Origin: Lonicera japonica
Taxonomy: Eukaryota > Streptophyta > Magnoliopsida > Dipsacales > Caprifoliaceae
Direction: 5' to 3'
DNA: 64,000 nucleotides
Assembly: GCA_021464415.1 (NCBI GenBank)
Contig: CM038464.1
Coordinates: 52,620,783 to 52,684,782, forward strand
Below the pieces are notes generated by a model. That model had not been told where the DNA came from. It ran no database searches and saw nothing but the letters and a program-made list of their open reading frames with translations. This document shows, piece after piece, positions 12,265-23,164 of the stretch (the stretch's first letter is position 1; every line of letters starts with the position of its first letter). The translations under genes and the position numbers were made by a program.

Positions 12265-12749
12265 CATTGAGTAGGCTTCCTACGGGAGTTGTCAAATGCA
12301 ACTTCGATGCCTCCGTTTTTAATGCTATTAATAAAGTTGGGTTTGGCGTTGTAATTTGAGACGAGCATGGTGCATTTATAGGTGTTAAAAATGGGTTAAT
12401 TGATGCTCCTCTAGACCCGTTTCTTGCCGAGGCTCTTAATTTCCGGGAAGCCCTTTCATGGTTGAAAGTTTTGGGTTTACATAGAGTTATGATCGAATCA
12501 GATGCTTTGGGTCTTGTAATGGCTGTGTGCGAGTCTTTTCCTGATTGTTCTTATACAGGGATGGTGGTTTATGAGTGCAAGGTCTTATTAAGTGAGTTGG
12601 TCAATTTCAGCTTGTTGTTTAATCGAAAAAAGGCGAACCAGGTGGCTCATTTGTTGGCTCGAGCAACCGGTTCTATGTCTATTTTAGGATGTTGGAAACA
12701 TGTTCCCCCACTTTGTATTGTTGACTCGTTGGCTTTCGAGTTAATATAA
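12265..12749 (+). pseudogene. LINE RNase H domain
   Basis: The frame reads VKCNFDASVFN (first catalytic Asp), then a TGA at about 12358. FLAEALNFREALSWL (catalytic Glu) and IESDALGLV (catalytic Asp) follow, with KANQVAHLLARA at the C-terminus. This is the RVT_3 / RNase H domain typical of plant LINEs, which degrades the RNA strand of the RNA-DNA hybrid. The part from 12462 to the stop at 12747-12749 is still open. The A-rich tail begins about 17 bp later. Confidence 0.85.
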
Positions 12750-12785
12750 TTTCCCTGTCTTTGGTGTAAAAAAATAAAATAAAAT

Positions 12786-13076
12786 AATTTACATTATTTT
12801 TTAACTATCTAATAATTTTAGTAATACAACTAATAAAACCGTTCAAATAAAATCAAAAGACGAATCTTTTCTCGTGTCTAAGCTTCAAATCGTTCATTTC
12901 TGGTGGGAAAGACCGAAAGACAAGTGGTGGAGGCGGCTTTAATAAGACTGGGCCTTCTTCACTCTTTCCTTTCTCTTTATCTATCCATCTATTTATATTT
13001 GACCAAAATTCTTAGCCAAATCACAATATTCATCCCCCTATTTCTCTCTCTTCATTTCTCTCTCTCTCTCCAAAAA
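12786..13076 (+). promoter_or_regulatory. Short promoter and 5' UTR of the CAD-family gene
   Basis: Only about 290 bp separate the LINE tail from the start codon. The segment has a candidate TATA-like stretch (CTATTTATATTTG, about 12987-12999). A CT-rich leader (13040-13070) ends in CCAAAAAATGG, a good plant start context with G at +4. Any promoter elements further upstream would now lie inside LINE sequence. Confidence 0.45.
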
Positions 13077-16000
13077 ATGGCTGGAAAATCACCAGAAGAG
13101 GAGCACCCTGTCAAGACCTTTGGTTATGCTGCTAAAGACCCCTCTGGTGTCCTTTCTCCCTTCAAATTCTCCAGAAGGTATATATATATATACTCGGAAT
13201 AAAACTACTGTATACTGACCGAATCTTTAACGACAAATTTTCCAAAGAACATCTCTCAGATTTAGCGACAAAATTTAGTCACTAAATGTGTTGTTTGTAT
13301 ACGGACAGTCTGACCTATATTTTCCGCACAACATAAGTATTTAATTTGTTTTAGTACAATATGAGAATTAAAATTAAGAATCTGCTTCCACCATTATAGA
13401 TCAGTGATCAACTGAAGATCTAAGTGTGTTTTTTTTTAATAATCTGTAAAAGAAAAATTACTTTTACTTTAGATCAGTAGAATGAAGCGAGAACTTATGG
13501 TCAGATCCATATTTGTATGAATTATAAACTTTATAATGTTCGTACTGATCAGATCTTGAATTATTCTGTTGATTCTTCCTTCATTAAAGTAAAAAAACAA
13601 TTTTCACTTTTGACCTAATCTCATCTCTATATCTTACACACAATTAAAATTAATTAATAATTGCAAGTATAGTGATCCGGCAACCTCTGCCCTTGACTTG
13701 AGGACTCATGGGGGTGAGAAGGGATGGTTTTTTTTTTTTTTAATTTGTAGATTAAGGGAAAAACTTAAATCTCCCTTGATTTAAAAAAAAAAAAATATAG
13801 TGAAAAAAGAAAAAGGTGTATCTTAGAGTCAACAATGAATTATTGCTACATGGGACATATATATATATATATATATTTGATTTTTTCCTTGCATTCGCAT
13901 ACCTGATGTGGACTTCAGTCTTTCTTAATCCAATTGTTGGATCACCATACACCTGTAAACAAGTTAGTACCGGATCGGCTCTGATGACCCGGATTTGGGT
14001 CCTATCTACATCGGTCAATCCGATGAATATCAAACTTTATTAATCAACACTGATCATACATTCCATGTTTGTATATGTTACTGATTCGGGTTTTGTACAT
14101 AACCGGATTAACTTCGATGCATCTTTGGTTTTGTTTGTTAATTGTGTAATTGGGTAATTGGGTTACGGGGTAGTTGCATTTTAAATCCGTTCCACATCCT
14201 TTCAATATATTGGATCCGGGTCATGACTTAGGCTATTAAAAGGCTTAAATTAGCATACTTTTGTATTATGTTTAAATTGTACATTATCTATATATTTACC
14301 TGTTGAGTATGTAAAATTATAATTATTGTTAAATGTTCATCTAAATTAGTGCGATTTTTCAAAAAGTACTACTTTTCAACCTACTTGTAACTTGTTGTTT
14401 TATGAAAAAGATTATGGTGATTTTACCCCTAATTTTAACATATTTGTTTTTAATATACCTGCAGAGCAACTGCCGACGACGATGTAAGATTTAAGGTGCT
14501 CTACTGTGGAATTTGTCACACTGACCTTCATTTCGTCAAGAATGAATGGGGCTTGTCTACCTATCCCCTTGTTCCTGGGTAAGATCTTTATCCATTCAGG
14601 ACATGCTTTCTTTTCAATCCAAATCTTTAATACTTGAACAATGACTAATACACACACAAAAACAAAAACTCCAAAAACTTACGTGATCGTGATTTGATTG
14701 GTTTGAAAATGAGTCCAACTTGTAAGTGGATCCGACTCCTTTAGACTGATGAAAATCATTCTAGAGCCGAATCAACAAATCTGGACCATTGGTTTAAAAA
14801 TAGATGATTCAGACAGAGGGATGAGAAAATAATACTCTCTCTCTAGCGAGGACTGATTGAACAGAAGCTATCTGTCAAAATTGTAGTTACCTATTCAAAC
14901 ACGGCCCAATCAAATCATTTTTTGTTAAAGAACTTTTTTGAACATTCTACATGTCTAGCATCATAGTAATATACGATATCCATGTTTCCATTTCCTCCAT
15001 AGGCACGAGATTGTTGGTGTGGTAACCGAGGTTGGTAGCAAGGTAACAAAATTCAAAACCGGGGACAAAGTGGGAGTTGGGTGCTTGGTGGGGTCATGTG
15101 GCTCTTGCCAGAGTTGCACAGAGGACCTTGAGAATTACTGTCCCAAATGCATACTAACCTATGCCGTGCCTTACCATGATGGAACAATAACATATGGAGG
15201 CTACGCTAACGATATGGTCTGTAGCGAGCACTTTGTGATCCGTATTCCGGAGAACATGCCACTAGCCGGCGGTGCTCCTCTGCTTTGTGCCGGTATCACA
15301 GTCTACAGCCCGATGAAGTTCTATGGGCTTGACAAACCTGGGACCCATATTGGAGTTGTGGGCCTCGGTGGTCTAGGCCACGTAGCGGTCAAGTTTGCCA
15401 AGGCGTTTGGGGCGAAAGTAACGGTTATAAGTAGCTCAGAAGGAAAGAGGGATGAAGCTATTAAGCACCTTGGCGCTGATGAGTTTTTGGTTAGCCGTGA
15501 TCCTGGAGCATTGGAGGTGGTGATTTTTTCATTTATGTTAGTAAAAGGTCGGACCATTAGAGAAATTGGGTGCTAATTATTTCATTTGTTTATTTAATTT
15601 TGCGTAGGCTGCTACGGCAACGATGGATGGTATACTCGACACTGTCTCGGCTCATCACGCCATCATGCCGTTGATTAATCTGTTGAAGCCACACGGGAGG
15701 TTTGTCACCCTTGGCGCACCGGCAAAGCCACTTGAGCTCCAAGTGTTTCCTCTAATTATGGGTATGCGTGGCACTATATTTTGTACGCTAAGGGTGTGTT
15801 TGATAATACTTCTTTTACAGGGAAAATACTCGAAATTCATGTTTAGGGGCATTTGGTTTCATAACTTTCCATGGAATCAATTCCCTATGGTATAACTTGG
15901 TTTAGCATAATTTTCCATTTTCCATGTAATTCAAAAAGACGAAAACCACCTCCAGGCCCAGGTTTTGCTATTCCATTCAAAATCTTTCACTGCAAAAAGA

Positions 16001-16997
16001 TTCCAAGGAACTTAATTCTTTTCCACGCAAATTATCAAACACACCCTTAGAAATGGTTTTCAGTTGAGTTTAATGAAACTTTTTATTGATCTTTATATTG
16101 GTTAAATTCTCAAATATATTTTGGGTGTACAATTGTTTCGCCTATGTTCTTCTCAACTCACAAAGAATCATAAAAATGCTTCAGTTTCTCATCTCTCCTG
16201 AATTTCCAAACGAGAGAAATAAAATCACTATATTTCGTTTCTTTTCTCTTCATTCTACTAAAGTTGCCCTTACTGTTGTCTCTCTGCTGAATTCCCAAAG
16301 GAAAAAAATTCGCTATTCTTCCTCTTCTTTTCGCCCTTTTTTATTAAGATCTCTCATCTATATTAGATTGGGGAGAGTTGAAACTGAGAGAAATCGTATC
16401 ATTTATCTCTGAGGAGTTCAATGGGAGTGTTGAGTTTAGTGAATACTCCCTTCATAACAAATAAGACTACTTTTTCTTTTCGAGATGTCTCAAATTAAGA
16501 GTCCAATTTTTATATATGGGCATAACCAATATATTGAATTTCATGTTAGTAAATTGGTTGTGATCTACTATTGATTATGTTGAAATTATTGTATCCTTTA
16601 AAACAGGTGAAAGTCAATCCTGGATTCTTAATCCAGGACGGAACCATTGCATCTTATTTACCTTCTTACCTGTAGACCTATGTAGTACATTTTGCCTCCT
16701 TGCAAAATAAATTTGATTTTTTGAAGATGGAATGTAGAATATTATCCTCTCATACATAAAAATTCTTGAAGCGCTAATACGAAATTGGATTTAACAGGAA
16801 GGAGATCAGTTGGGGGGAGTAACATTGGAGGATTGAAGGAGACACAAGAAATGATTGATTTTGCGGCCAAAAATGGTATTGTTGCCGAGGTCGAGGTTGT
16901 TCCTATGGACTACGTGAACACGGCCTTGGAGCGCCTTGAGAAGGGCGACGTTAGATATCGATTTGTGCTGGATGTTGGAGGCTCCTTGAAGGCTTGA
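13077..16997 (+). CDS. Cinnamyl alcohol dehydrogenase family protein (class II CAD / mannitol-dehydrogenase-like), five exons
   Basis: Exons 13077-13177, 14465-14578, 15003-15516, 15608-15761 and 16798-16997, all with GT..AG introns, splice to 1083 nt (360 aa plus stop), the usual length for this family. It is a zinc-dependent medium-chain dehydrogenase that interconverts aldehydes and alcohols with NADP(H). Visible residues: catalytic zinc Cys51 (CGICHTD), His73-Glu74 (PGHE) and Cys167 (LLCAG); structural zinc Cys104, 107, 110 and 118; GLGGLG at 192-197; Ser216 in the SSS loop that favours NADPH. The N-terminus ([14 protein letters not shown]) and C-terminus (DVRYRFVLD) match class II CADs, annotated variously as CAD, mannitol dehydrogenase or 8-hydroxygeraniol dehydrogenase. 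The true substrate cannot be read from sequence. No signal peptide is seen, so it is probably cytosolic. No break was found. Confidence 0.93.
13178..14464 (+). other. Intron 1 of the CAD-family gene
   Basis: This 1287-bp AT-rich intron (GTATAT...CTGCAG) contains a T14-type homopolymer (about 13727-13742), an A13 run (13783-13795) and an (AT)n microsatellite (13859-13876). I see no gene in it. Confidence 0.8.
15788..16050. mobile_element. Tourist-like MITE in intron 4 of the CAD-family gene
   Basis: A perfect 20-bp terminal inverted repeat, ctaagggtgtgtttgataat at 15788-15807, is matched by its reverse complement at 16031-16050. The 263-bp element has no coding capacity. The GGGTGTGTTTG ends and the TAA/TTA flanks are of PIF/Harbinger (Tourist) type, but the two 3-bp flanks are not identical. 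It begins only 26 bp after the exon 4 splice donor. Confidence 0.8.
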
Positions 16998-18211
16998 AAG
17001 GCAGGCACGAGGATAGATGATTTCGCGTCGAACTTCATATATATATATATATATATGTGCGTGTAGTTTTTATCGCAAATGCAGAATGTGGGGTTGTTTT
17101 TGCATGATCATAATATCTGTGTTCTTCGTGCTGTATGGCTGGAACTTGGTTGGATTTTTATACGAATAAGTTTGCTTTTGTATGTCTCATTTTCCTGGTC
17201 TATTTATGTCAAAATTGGATTTGATGTTATTGGAGTGATAGGCCCCGGTTGACACTTATGCAGTTTGCTAGTATCCTTGCGTTTGGATAATTTATTATTG
17301 ACATTTTAATAAATCTTGTTTTTGATTATAAAACAAATTTTAAATCTATTTACTAATTAGGCAAGCTTCTTGGTAGACCCATCAATGGATCAGATCTTTA
17401 AAGGATTATGAGTAAATGACTCCGGGAGTTATTAAATTACATACTAAGATTTAATTGAGCAATTAAACTCAATTTTGAGTCAATTAAATTATTATATTAT
17501 CTAATTTGAACACCATAATCTTTTCCGTCAAAATTTGTTGTCAAACACTAATGGAATTTTCCACTACTTCACTCGGGGTATTTTTGTCAATTGATTAAAA
17601 GAATCAACTTTCCCTTCAATTATTGTCCAATTGTGGTGCCAAATATAACGCATATAAAAAGAATTGACTTTCCTTCCAATTCTCGTCCAATTGAGGTGCC
17701 AAAAATTAGAGGTTAACTCTCTTATTTTTTACTACAAGTAACAATGAACACTTGGTATTTTGAAATCAATTATGAACTCTGGATTTTGATTAGTGAACTT
17801 GTATTGTTTAGTTATATTTAATTATGGTTCATCAATAATTTGTATTGTTTAGTAATAATTTTACACCGTAAATTTAAACACCAAAATTTAGTTTAGGATT
17901 ATCATATATCTAATTCGATATGTTAAGGAAAAACATAATTAGAGTTTTGGCATACTCAATATGAGCCAGGGCCATATATTTATATTGATAAATTAAGGTT
18001 ACAATGAATAACTAATATAAAAAAAAGACAAAAGGAAAACAGCAAAATTCTAATTTAATTAAGTCTAAATCTAAAAGATTCCTTCTATTATGGGATGTGA
18101 AAAAGTTACTTAATGTAACTTAGTAACCAAAATACTTATGATTTTCACCACTCCCCTTCAAATTAGCCTATTATAATATGCCGCTTTTTTACTCGAAAAA
18201 TACTCACCCTT
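16998..18211. other. 3' UTR and downstream intergenic DNA of the CAD-family gene
   Basis: The stop codon is followed by an (AT)n microsatellite (17037-17057) and AT-rich 3' sequence; no single poly(A) signal stands out. At 17584-17705 a segment of about 60 bp is tandemly duplicated (GAATCAACTTTCCCTTCAAT and GAATTGACTTTCCTTCCAAT begin the copies). No further gene is seen. Confidence 0.5.
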
Positions 18212-18214
18212 TAA

Positions 18215-18499
18215 GGCTCCATTTGATTGCAAGGTGGAAAAGAAAAATAAATTGAGTTAGTTTTGGCGAAAAGATAGAAAATAAATTGAGTGGTAGAGGT
18301 GATATCCTCTTGATTTTTAAGTTTTTCCATGAAGAAATTTTCTTTGCTTGGTGGTAAGTAAAAATTTTTCACCAAAAGTATTGAAGGATAGAGGATATAT
18401 ACTCATAAAATGAGTAACATCTATCATCCTATTTTTTATCTTTTCGCACAAACTAACTAAATTTATTTTTCTTTTCCATCTTTGCAATCAAACGGAGCC
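18215..18499. mobile_element. Tourist-type (PIF/Harbinger) MITE, 285 bp
   Basis: Terminal inverted repeats of about 50 bp begin GGCTCCATTTGATTGCAA and end TTGCAATCAAACGGAGCC. A perfect TAA target duplication flanks them (18212-18214 and 18500-18502), the 3-bp TSD typical of PIF/Harbinger elements. No coding capacity. Confidence 0.9.
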
Positions 18500-18502
18500 T
18501 AA

Positions 18503-20260
18503 GTTTTCAAATAAATTACTCCTTCTATGCTTAAATTGTGCATGCCCAAAAAAGTACATAAATTCTGTAAAATAGAAGCAGCATGTGCTAAAAGTGAAAC
18601 AAAATCCATAACATGTGCATAGGCCAATATGGCCAATAAAATGCTGCAGAAAACAATACTCAGCTATAGGAAATGAATCTTAGCTTATATCAAAGAGGCA
18701 TATGGACAAAACGCCATAAGCCACTAATAGATAAAAGCTAAAGACTAACATCCGAAAGAAAGAGGGATAGCGGAATCCGGCAAAGTACGTATGGTTATAG
18801 ACAGTTGGATGATGCCATAAGAAATATAAAAATAAATAAAGGAAAAAACTCCTTGACCTGGCAGGCGGCAAAATGCCGTCTGCAAGAAAAGGTGGAACCC
18901 AAAAACTTTAGGTGAGAATCGAATTCCTTTGATATCCAATTGTTGCGCTCGGACTGGTGGGCCAAGTCAATATCTTGGGTAGGGTTTGAACCCCGTCAGT
19001 GGCAGTTTAACGAGATAGTTAATTAATTAATCTCTTAAGGGATGGTGATGCAAGTATGGCAAGACTAATCTAGAGCGAAAGCAAGTTTTCGAATAAGAGC
19101 ACGAAGACAGTAGGATGGTAATATTAATGGAGCATGATGGAACTAGCTCGAAAGTAAGTTTTTGAAGAAGAGTTCAAGGACGGTAGTGATGCAGACTTAA
19201 ACCCCGTTGGGGGAGTATCAAATCCCTTTAAGGGATAGTTTGATTGGAGAGGACTCCCCCATTTGTATACCCTATTACGATTTCTTAATAAAATTTATAC
19301 TCTAATCTTTGACTAGATTTTTTTTAAAGGTAAAAATAAATAAATTCAATTAGATTCAATTGGGTAATCCGATGGATCGTTAATAATCAAATCAACACCA
19401 ATTTTATAAGCTTAATGGATCTCTAATCTAACAATCTGGTCTAAATTTTTTAAGATATAATCTTTCACATTTTAATTATAAAAGAATAAATAGAATAACT
19501 TTCAACAATAAACACTAGAATGGAATGAGAAAATTATTCATTTAGATAATGCATTAATAATTTCAAAAAACCCCTAAAATAAATAAATTACCTTAACATC
19601 GGCTTGAACAATTAAGAGCATCTCCAACAATTATGTAAAAATTTAAGTGTAAATCCTATGTAGCAATCAACTTTTACGCAAAATTTGAAGCTTGAAAAAA
19701 AATATGCTATAATAGTACTTTTGTAAATTCTTGTGTAAATTTTGAAATAATCAATAAGATATCAACACATTTTTAATATTATTTTATATTTTTTCCTTCA
19801 ATCTTTTATACATAATTTTATATTCATAATGTATCTTGATTTATAACTCTTAATGACTAGATTTCAAATATATAATTTTTATTAAAATATATATTTTGTA
19901 TTAAAAGTTATTACATTTTAAAGTTATAGTAAAAAAATAAACAAATAAAAAGCTGACATGGCAGTGTAAAGTGACACAGTTTATTTTGCATAACCAATTT
20001 ACACAAAACTCATTTTTAAATGACTATTGAAGACTAAATTTCTTATCATTTTTCATGTTGTTATGTAAATTGGCAAACTAATAGATCTAATTAAGGAGGC
20101 TGCATTAAATATTGTGTATCAAACAAAAGATAGATCTAAAATTGGCAACCAAGAAATTTAATGATGCTTCTCCTTTAGGTAACAATAGCTTCCTCTTCTC
20201 CATCAAATTGGCAAACTAATACTAAGAATTCTATTTTATTTAGATGTGTGGCCTTAATTA
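18503..20260. other. Intergenic DNA, no gene seen
   Basis: The segment 18850-19250 is less AT-rich than its surroundings and holds two related stretches (GAGCGAAAGCAAGTTTTCGA near 19073 and CTCGAAAGTAAGTTTTTGAA near 19147), with the strings AACCCCGT at 18990 and 19201. It looks like an old repeat that I cannot classify. The rest is AT-rich. Confidence 0.4.
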
Positions 20261-20587
20261 TAAGGTCTCGTTTGATTCACGGATTTGAGAATTCCGCAAA
20301 GAAAAGTTGTTTATTTTTTTTATTTAGTAAGTACAAATTCCAGAAACACTTTCTTAACGGAAGAAAAAGTAGGGGTAAAACCATTCCTCTCAAAACCTAT
20401 GAGATTGATTTTCCTATGTGATTTCTAAGCGTTTATTACAAAATTTTTGAATAACAATACCCTTACCTAAATACTTTCAAAGCTCTACCGAACACAAAAA
20501 ATGAAACTTAATAGGAAATTTAGTTTTCCACTTTCATAGAAAAAATAAGGGAATTAATTTTCCTTCTGTGAATCAAATGAGACCTTA
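20261..20587. mobile_element. Tourist-like MITE with TIR AAGGTCTCxTTTGATTCAC
   Basis: The left end TAAGGTCTCGTTTGATTCAC (20261-20280) is matched by the inverted right end GTGAATCAAATGAGACCTTA (20568-20587), one mismatch per arm. The 327-bp body is AT-rich and non-coding. The flanking TAA/TTA triplets suit a PIF/Harbinger origin but are palindromic with the TIR, so the TSD is ambiguous. Confidence 0.75.
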
Positions 20588-21050
20588 ATTTACTTGATGT
20601 GCCCAAATTAAAAAAAAATTAATAAATAGAGTAATTAAACATGTATGTTTAAAAAGTTTCAAGTGCTTTAATATTTTACATAATAAGAGGAATTGTTGAG
20701 TAAAATATTACACGTATATCTTTGATTTCCAGTTTGAATTAAATGAGTGATAGCTTCAAAGACAGCGTTAAACATGGGATCGAACTCGGCTCTGCTCGAA
20801 CAATTCGCCCCACGTTATGTATGATTTTTTAATAAGCAAAAATAGAGTAATTACACATAGGGGCAATTAAAAAAAAGGGCTTATTAGAGAAAGATTTTTA
20901 CACTAAAGTCAATGAATAATTTTTTTTAAATAAATGGCCTATTTTTTATTTTATTGATAATATGACATGTGTCTTTTTTTTTCATTATAAAATGACATCC
21001 CAACCCTTAAAATAAACTAAAAAAATACCAATATGCATTAAAATATGAAC

Positions 21051-21141
21051 TGCAATATGAACTTTGCAGTCCATATTTTTAGTGCAAAGTTCATATTGCA
21101 GTCCATATTTTACTGCAATATGAACTTTGCAGTCCATATTT
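21051..21141. repeat. Cluster of inverted 16-28 bp repeats (TGCAATATGAACTTTGCA)
   Basis: The string TGCAATATGAACTTTGCAGT followed by CCATATTT occurs at 21051-21079 and 21114-21141. Its core TGCAAAGTTCATATTGCA occurs inverted between them at 21083-21100. The three units can form alternative hairpins. No gene is associated. Confidence 0.8.
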
Positions 21142-21445
21142 TTTGTGTAAATTTCATAAAAAGGGGTAATTTAGGTAATACATAACATATTCTTATTAAT
21201 TAAATGATATATAAATTTATTCAAATACTTTAAAATATAAAACAAAATAGGCCTCTTACACTAATCATCAATTAAAAATAGGTTCTTCATTTAAAAAAAT
21301 ATTATTCATTGAATTTTTGATAAAAATCAATATATAATAAGCCTTTCTACCTAATTTCTAGTTATACATATATGCTTAAAATGATTAAATCAATGAGATC
21401 AGGACAGTAGAGATTAATGCGAGATGACTGTATGAACGCGACAAG

Positions 21446-21465
21446 CCCCCCCCCCCCCCCCCCCC
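21446..21465. repeat. Poly-C tract, C20
   Basis: An uninterrupted run of 20 C (20 G on the other strand) lies in otherwise AT-rich DNA. Confidence 0.95.
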
Positions 21466-21766
21466 TCGTTTATCGGCGTATTTTCTTAAAGCAAAAAATG
21501 ATCCACATTATGCGGTGTAATTTCAGATTAAAAAATAATAATTTTTTTTGTTGATTTTTTTTCCCGTTGACTTCACACTATACATTGTGTGTTAGTTTCA
21601 TAATATGATTAAGGTTCCTTTGATTGCGTAAATTATTTTATTATAAATTAATAAATTTTAAATATTTTCATTTCAACAAAAATAAATGAATTATGCTATG
21701 ATTTCTTCGGTGTGAATTTCTATAACAGTTATAAGTTATATAATTTTAACTATATCTTTATGTTTT

Positions 21767-21954
21767 AATCAAACCTCTTGGTTCAGTGGTATAAAGTTGC
21801 CACTGGAACAATCTTGGGTCGACTTGGAACTCCCAGGGTCAACCACGGCATTGTCAAAATAATGCTTGGGCAGCGGCAGTCACGAACTGCCAGCGAGGAT
21901 TAGTCGAGGTGCGCGAAAGCTTGCTCGGACACCTCATGGGGAACAAAAAAAAAA
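21767..21954 (+). mobile_element. tRNA-derived SINE (Au-like 3' part)
   Basis: It begins with an A-box-like string (CTTGGTTCAGTGGTATAA) and a B-box-like string (GGGTCGACTTGGAACTCCC). The 3' part GATTAGTCGAGGTGCGCGAA...GCTCGGACACC is the signature of Au-type plant SINEs. It ends in an A-rich tail and is flanked by a 13-bp duplication with one mismatch: atctttatgtttt (21754-21766) and atctttacgtttt (21955-21967). Length is about 188 bp. Confidence 0.85.
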
Positions 21955-21967
21955 ATCTTTACGTTTT

Positions 21968-23164
21968 CTAAAATCTTAGGTATTAAGATACGTTTATGAT
22001 TTTATAATTTTATATGCTAGTTCATTTTTGCAACCAAACACTTAAATTAGATAATTTAAGAATTAAAATTTTAAATTATCTACACTGGAGGAGAACTAAA
22101 CAGAGTCTTAGGCTCCGTTCGATAATAACATAAAAAATGATGAGAAAAACACTTGATTTGTGTAAAAAGTTTATCAGTAAGTTGAGGTATGTGATAAGAA
22201 TTTTTTCATATATCTCATACTTATTTTTACAAGTAGATGTCATTCATCATTCATTACTTTTTGTGAAATTTTTTTCTTCATCAACCCCAAAAGATTTATT
22301 TTTTTTCATGAAAATAGTTACAAAGTAAAAAAAAAAATCAGTGCATATGTCTAATTATTTTATAACTTTTCACAAAAGTCAACTATTTTTATTCTGTGTT
22401 AATCATAGTAATGGGGGTGCGGGGAGGTATTTGATAAATATGGTTAATATTCATTTACACTTAATTTTATGTTGTATTTAAGTTTCGGTTTTTTTTTTAG
22501 ACTGTGTAATATTGTTCCTGAACGTTACCTTTGTTCCTTGATCTAGGTTTCAAACTTCCAGAATCATTTCTTAGTAAAATACAATAATTATCTGACCAAC
22601 TTATATCGACTAATTTTTTCCATAGACATGCATTGTTTATTGTGCAGATCTTGAAAAGCAAATTATTAAAAATATATATAGCACATGTATGAAGAGTCAA
22701 TTAATATTACATTATATATATAAGAATTAATTTAACTCAGTTCGCACATGAAGGATGCTTAATATTATATGGGAATTAATTAATATTATATATATGATAG
22801 TTAATTTAACCCAATTCGCACATGAACGATGCTGTATGTATGATGCTCTATATATGTATGTATTTAATCAAAAAGATGGTGCTTACACCTTCCCCATACA
22901 ATAATATTATTTTAAAGTAGGGTTAATGAATCCCATATGCTCTCACTTATTTAATTTCTAGTTGCCTTCTCTTGAGAAACTTTTTGAAAAAAATTGAAAT
23001 ATACCCTTTGGCGTAATTAAGTGGATATAGTTTAACTCGTGATAAATATTTTGTAAAATATAAATCGTTTGTTCAAGTCTTACAAGCAATCTCTATATAA
23101 ATGACATGCTTTAACTAGATTGAATGAGAGTTTAGTATAGTATGCGATACGTCCAAGCTATCCA
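21968..23164. other. AT-rich intergenic DNA, no gene seen
   Basis: A Tourist-like end (GGCTCCGTTCGATAATAACA) occurs at 22112 without a clear partner. A duplicated stretch of about 60 bp lies at 22706-22832 (TTCGCACATGAAGGATGCT and TTCGCACATGAACGATGCT). There is no coding evidence. Confidence 0.5.

Larger units (their letters stand above)
6970..12785 (+). mobile_element. L1-like plant LINE, nearly full length, defective
   Basis: The domains occur in the usual order of plant L1-clade LINEs: DUF4283-like N-terminus, CCHC zinc knuckle, apurinic-type endonuclease, reverse transcriptase, zf-RVT motif and C-terminal RNase H. It ends in an A-rich tail (GTAAAAAAATAAAATAAAAT, about 12766-12785). Many stops and frameshifts break the frame, and a hAT MITE interrupts the endonuclease. 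I could not identify a convincing target-site duplication. Being plus-strand, its tail points toward the CAD-family gene about 290 bp downstream. Confidence 0.85.

Noticed and set aside
14412..14657. Minus-strand frame overlapping exon 2 of the CAD-family gene
   Set aside because: Shadow of the real exon; no independent signal.
18830..18965. Possible SINE or tRNA-like sequence on the minus strand (GAATTCGATTCTC resembles a B box)
   Set aside because: No convincing A box at the right spacing, no tail and no target duplication.
20763..20835. B-box-like GAGTTCGATCCC on the minus strand
   Set aside because: The spacing to any A box is wrong and no cloverleaf can be drawn; not a tRNA gene.
22112..22140. 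A further Tourist-like MITE starting GGCTCCGTTCGATAATAACA
   Set aside because: No matching inverted end was found within 1 kb.
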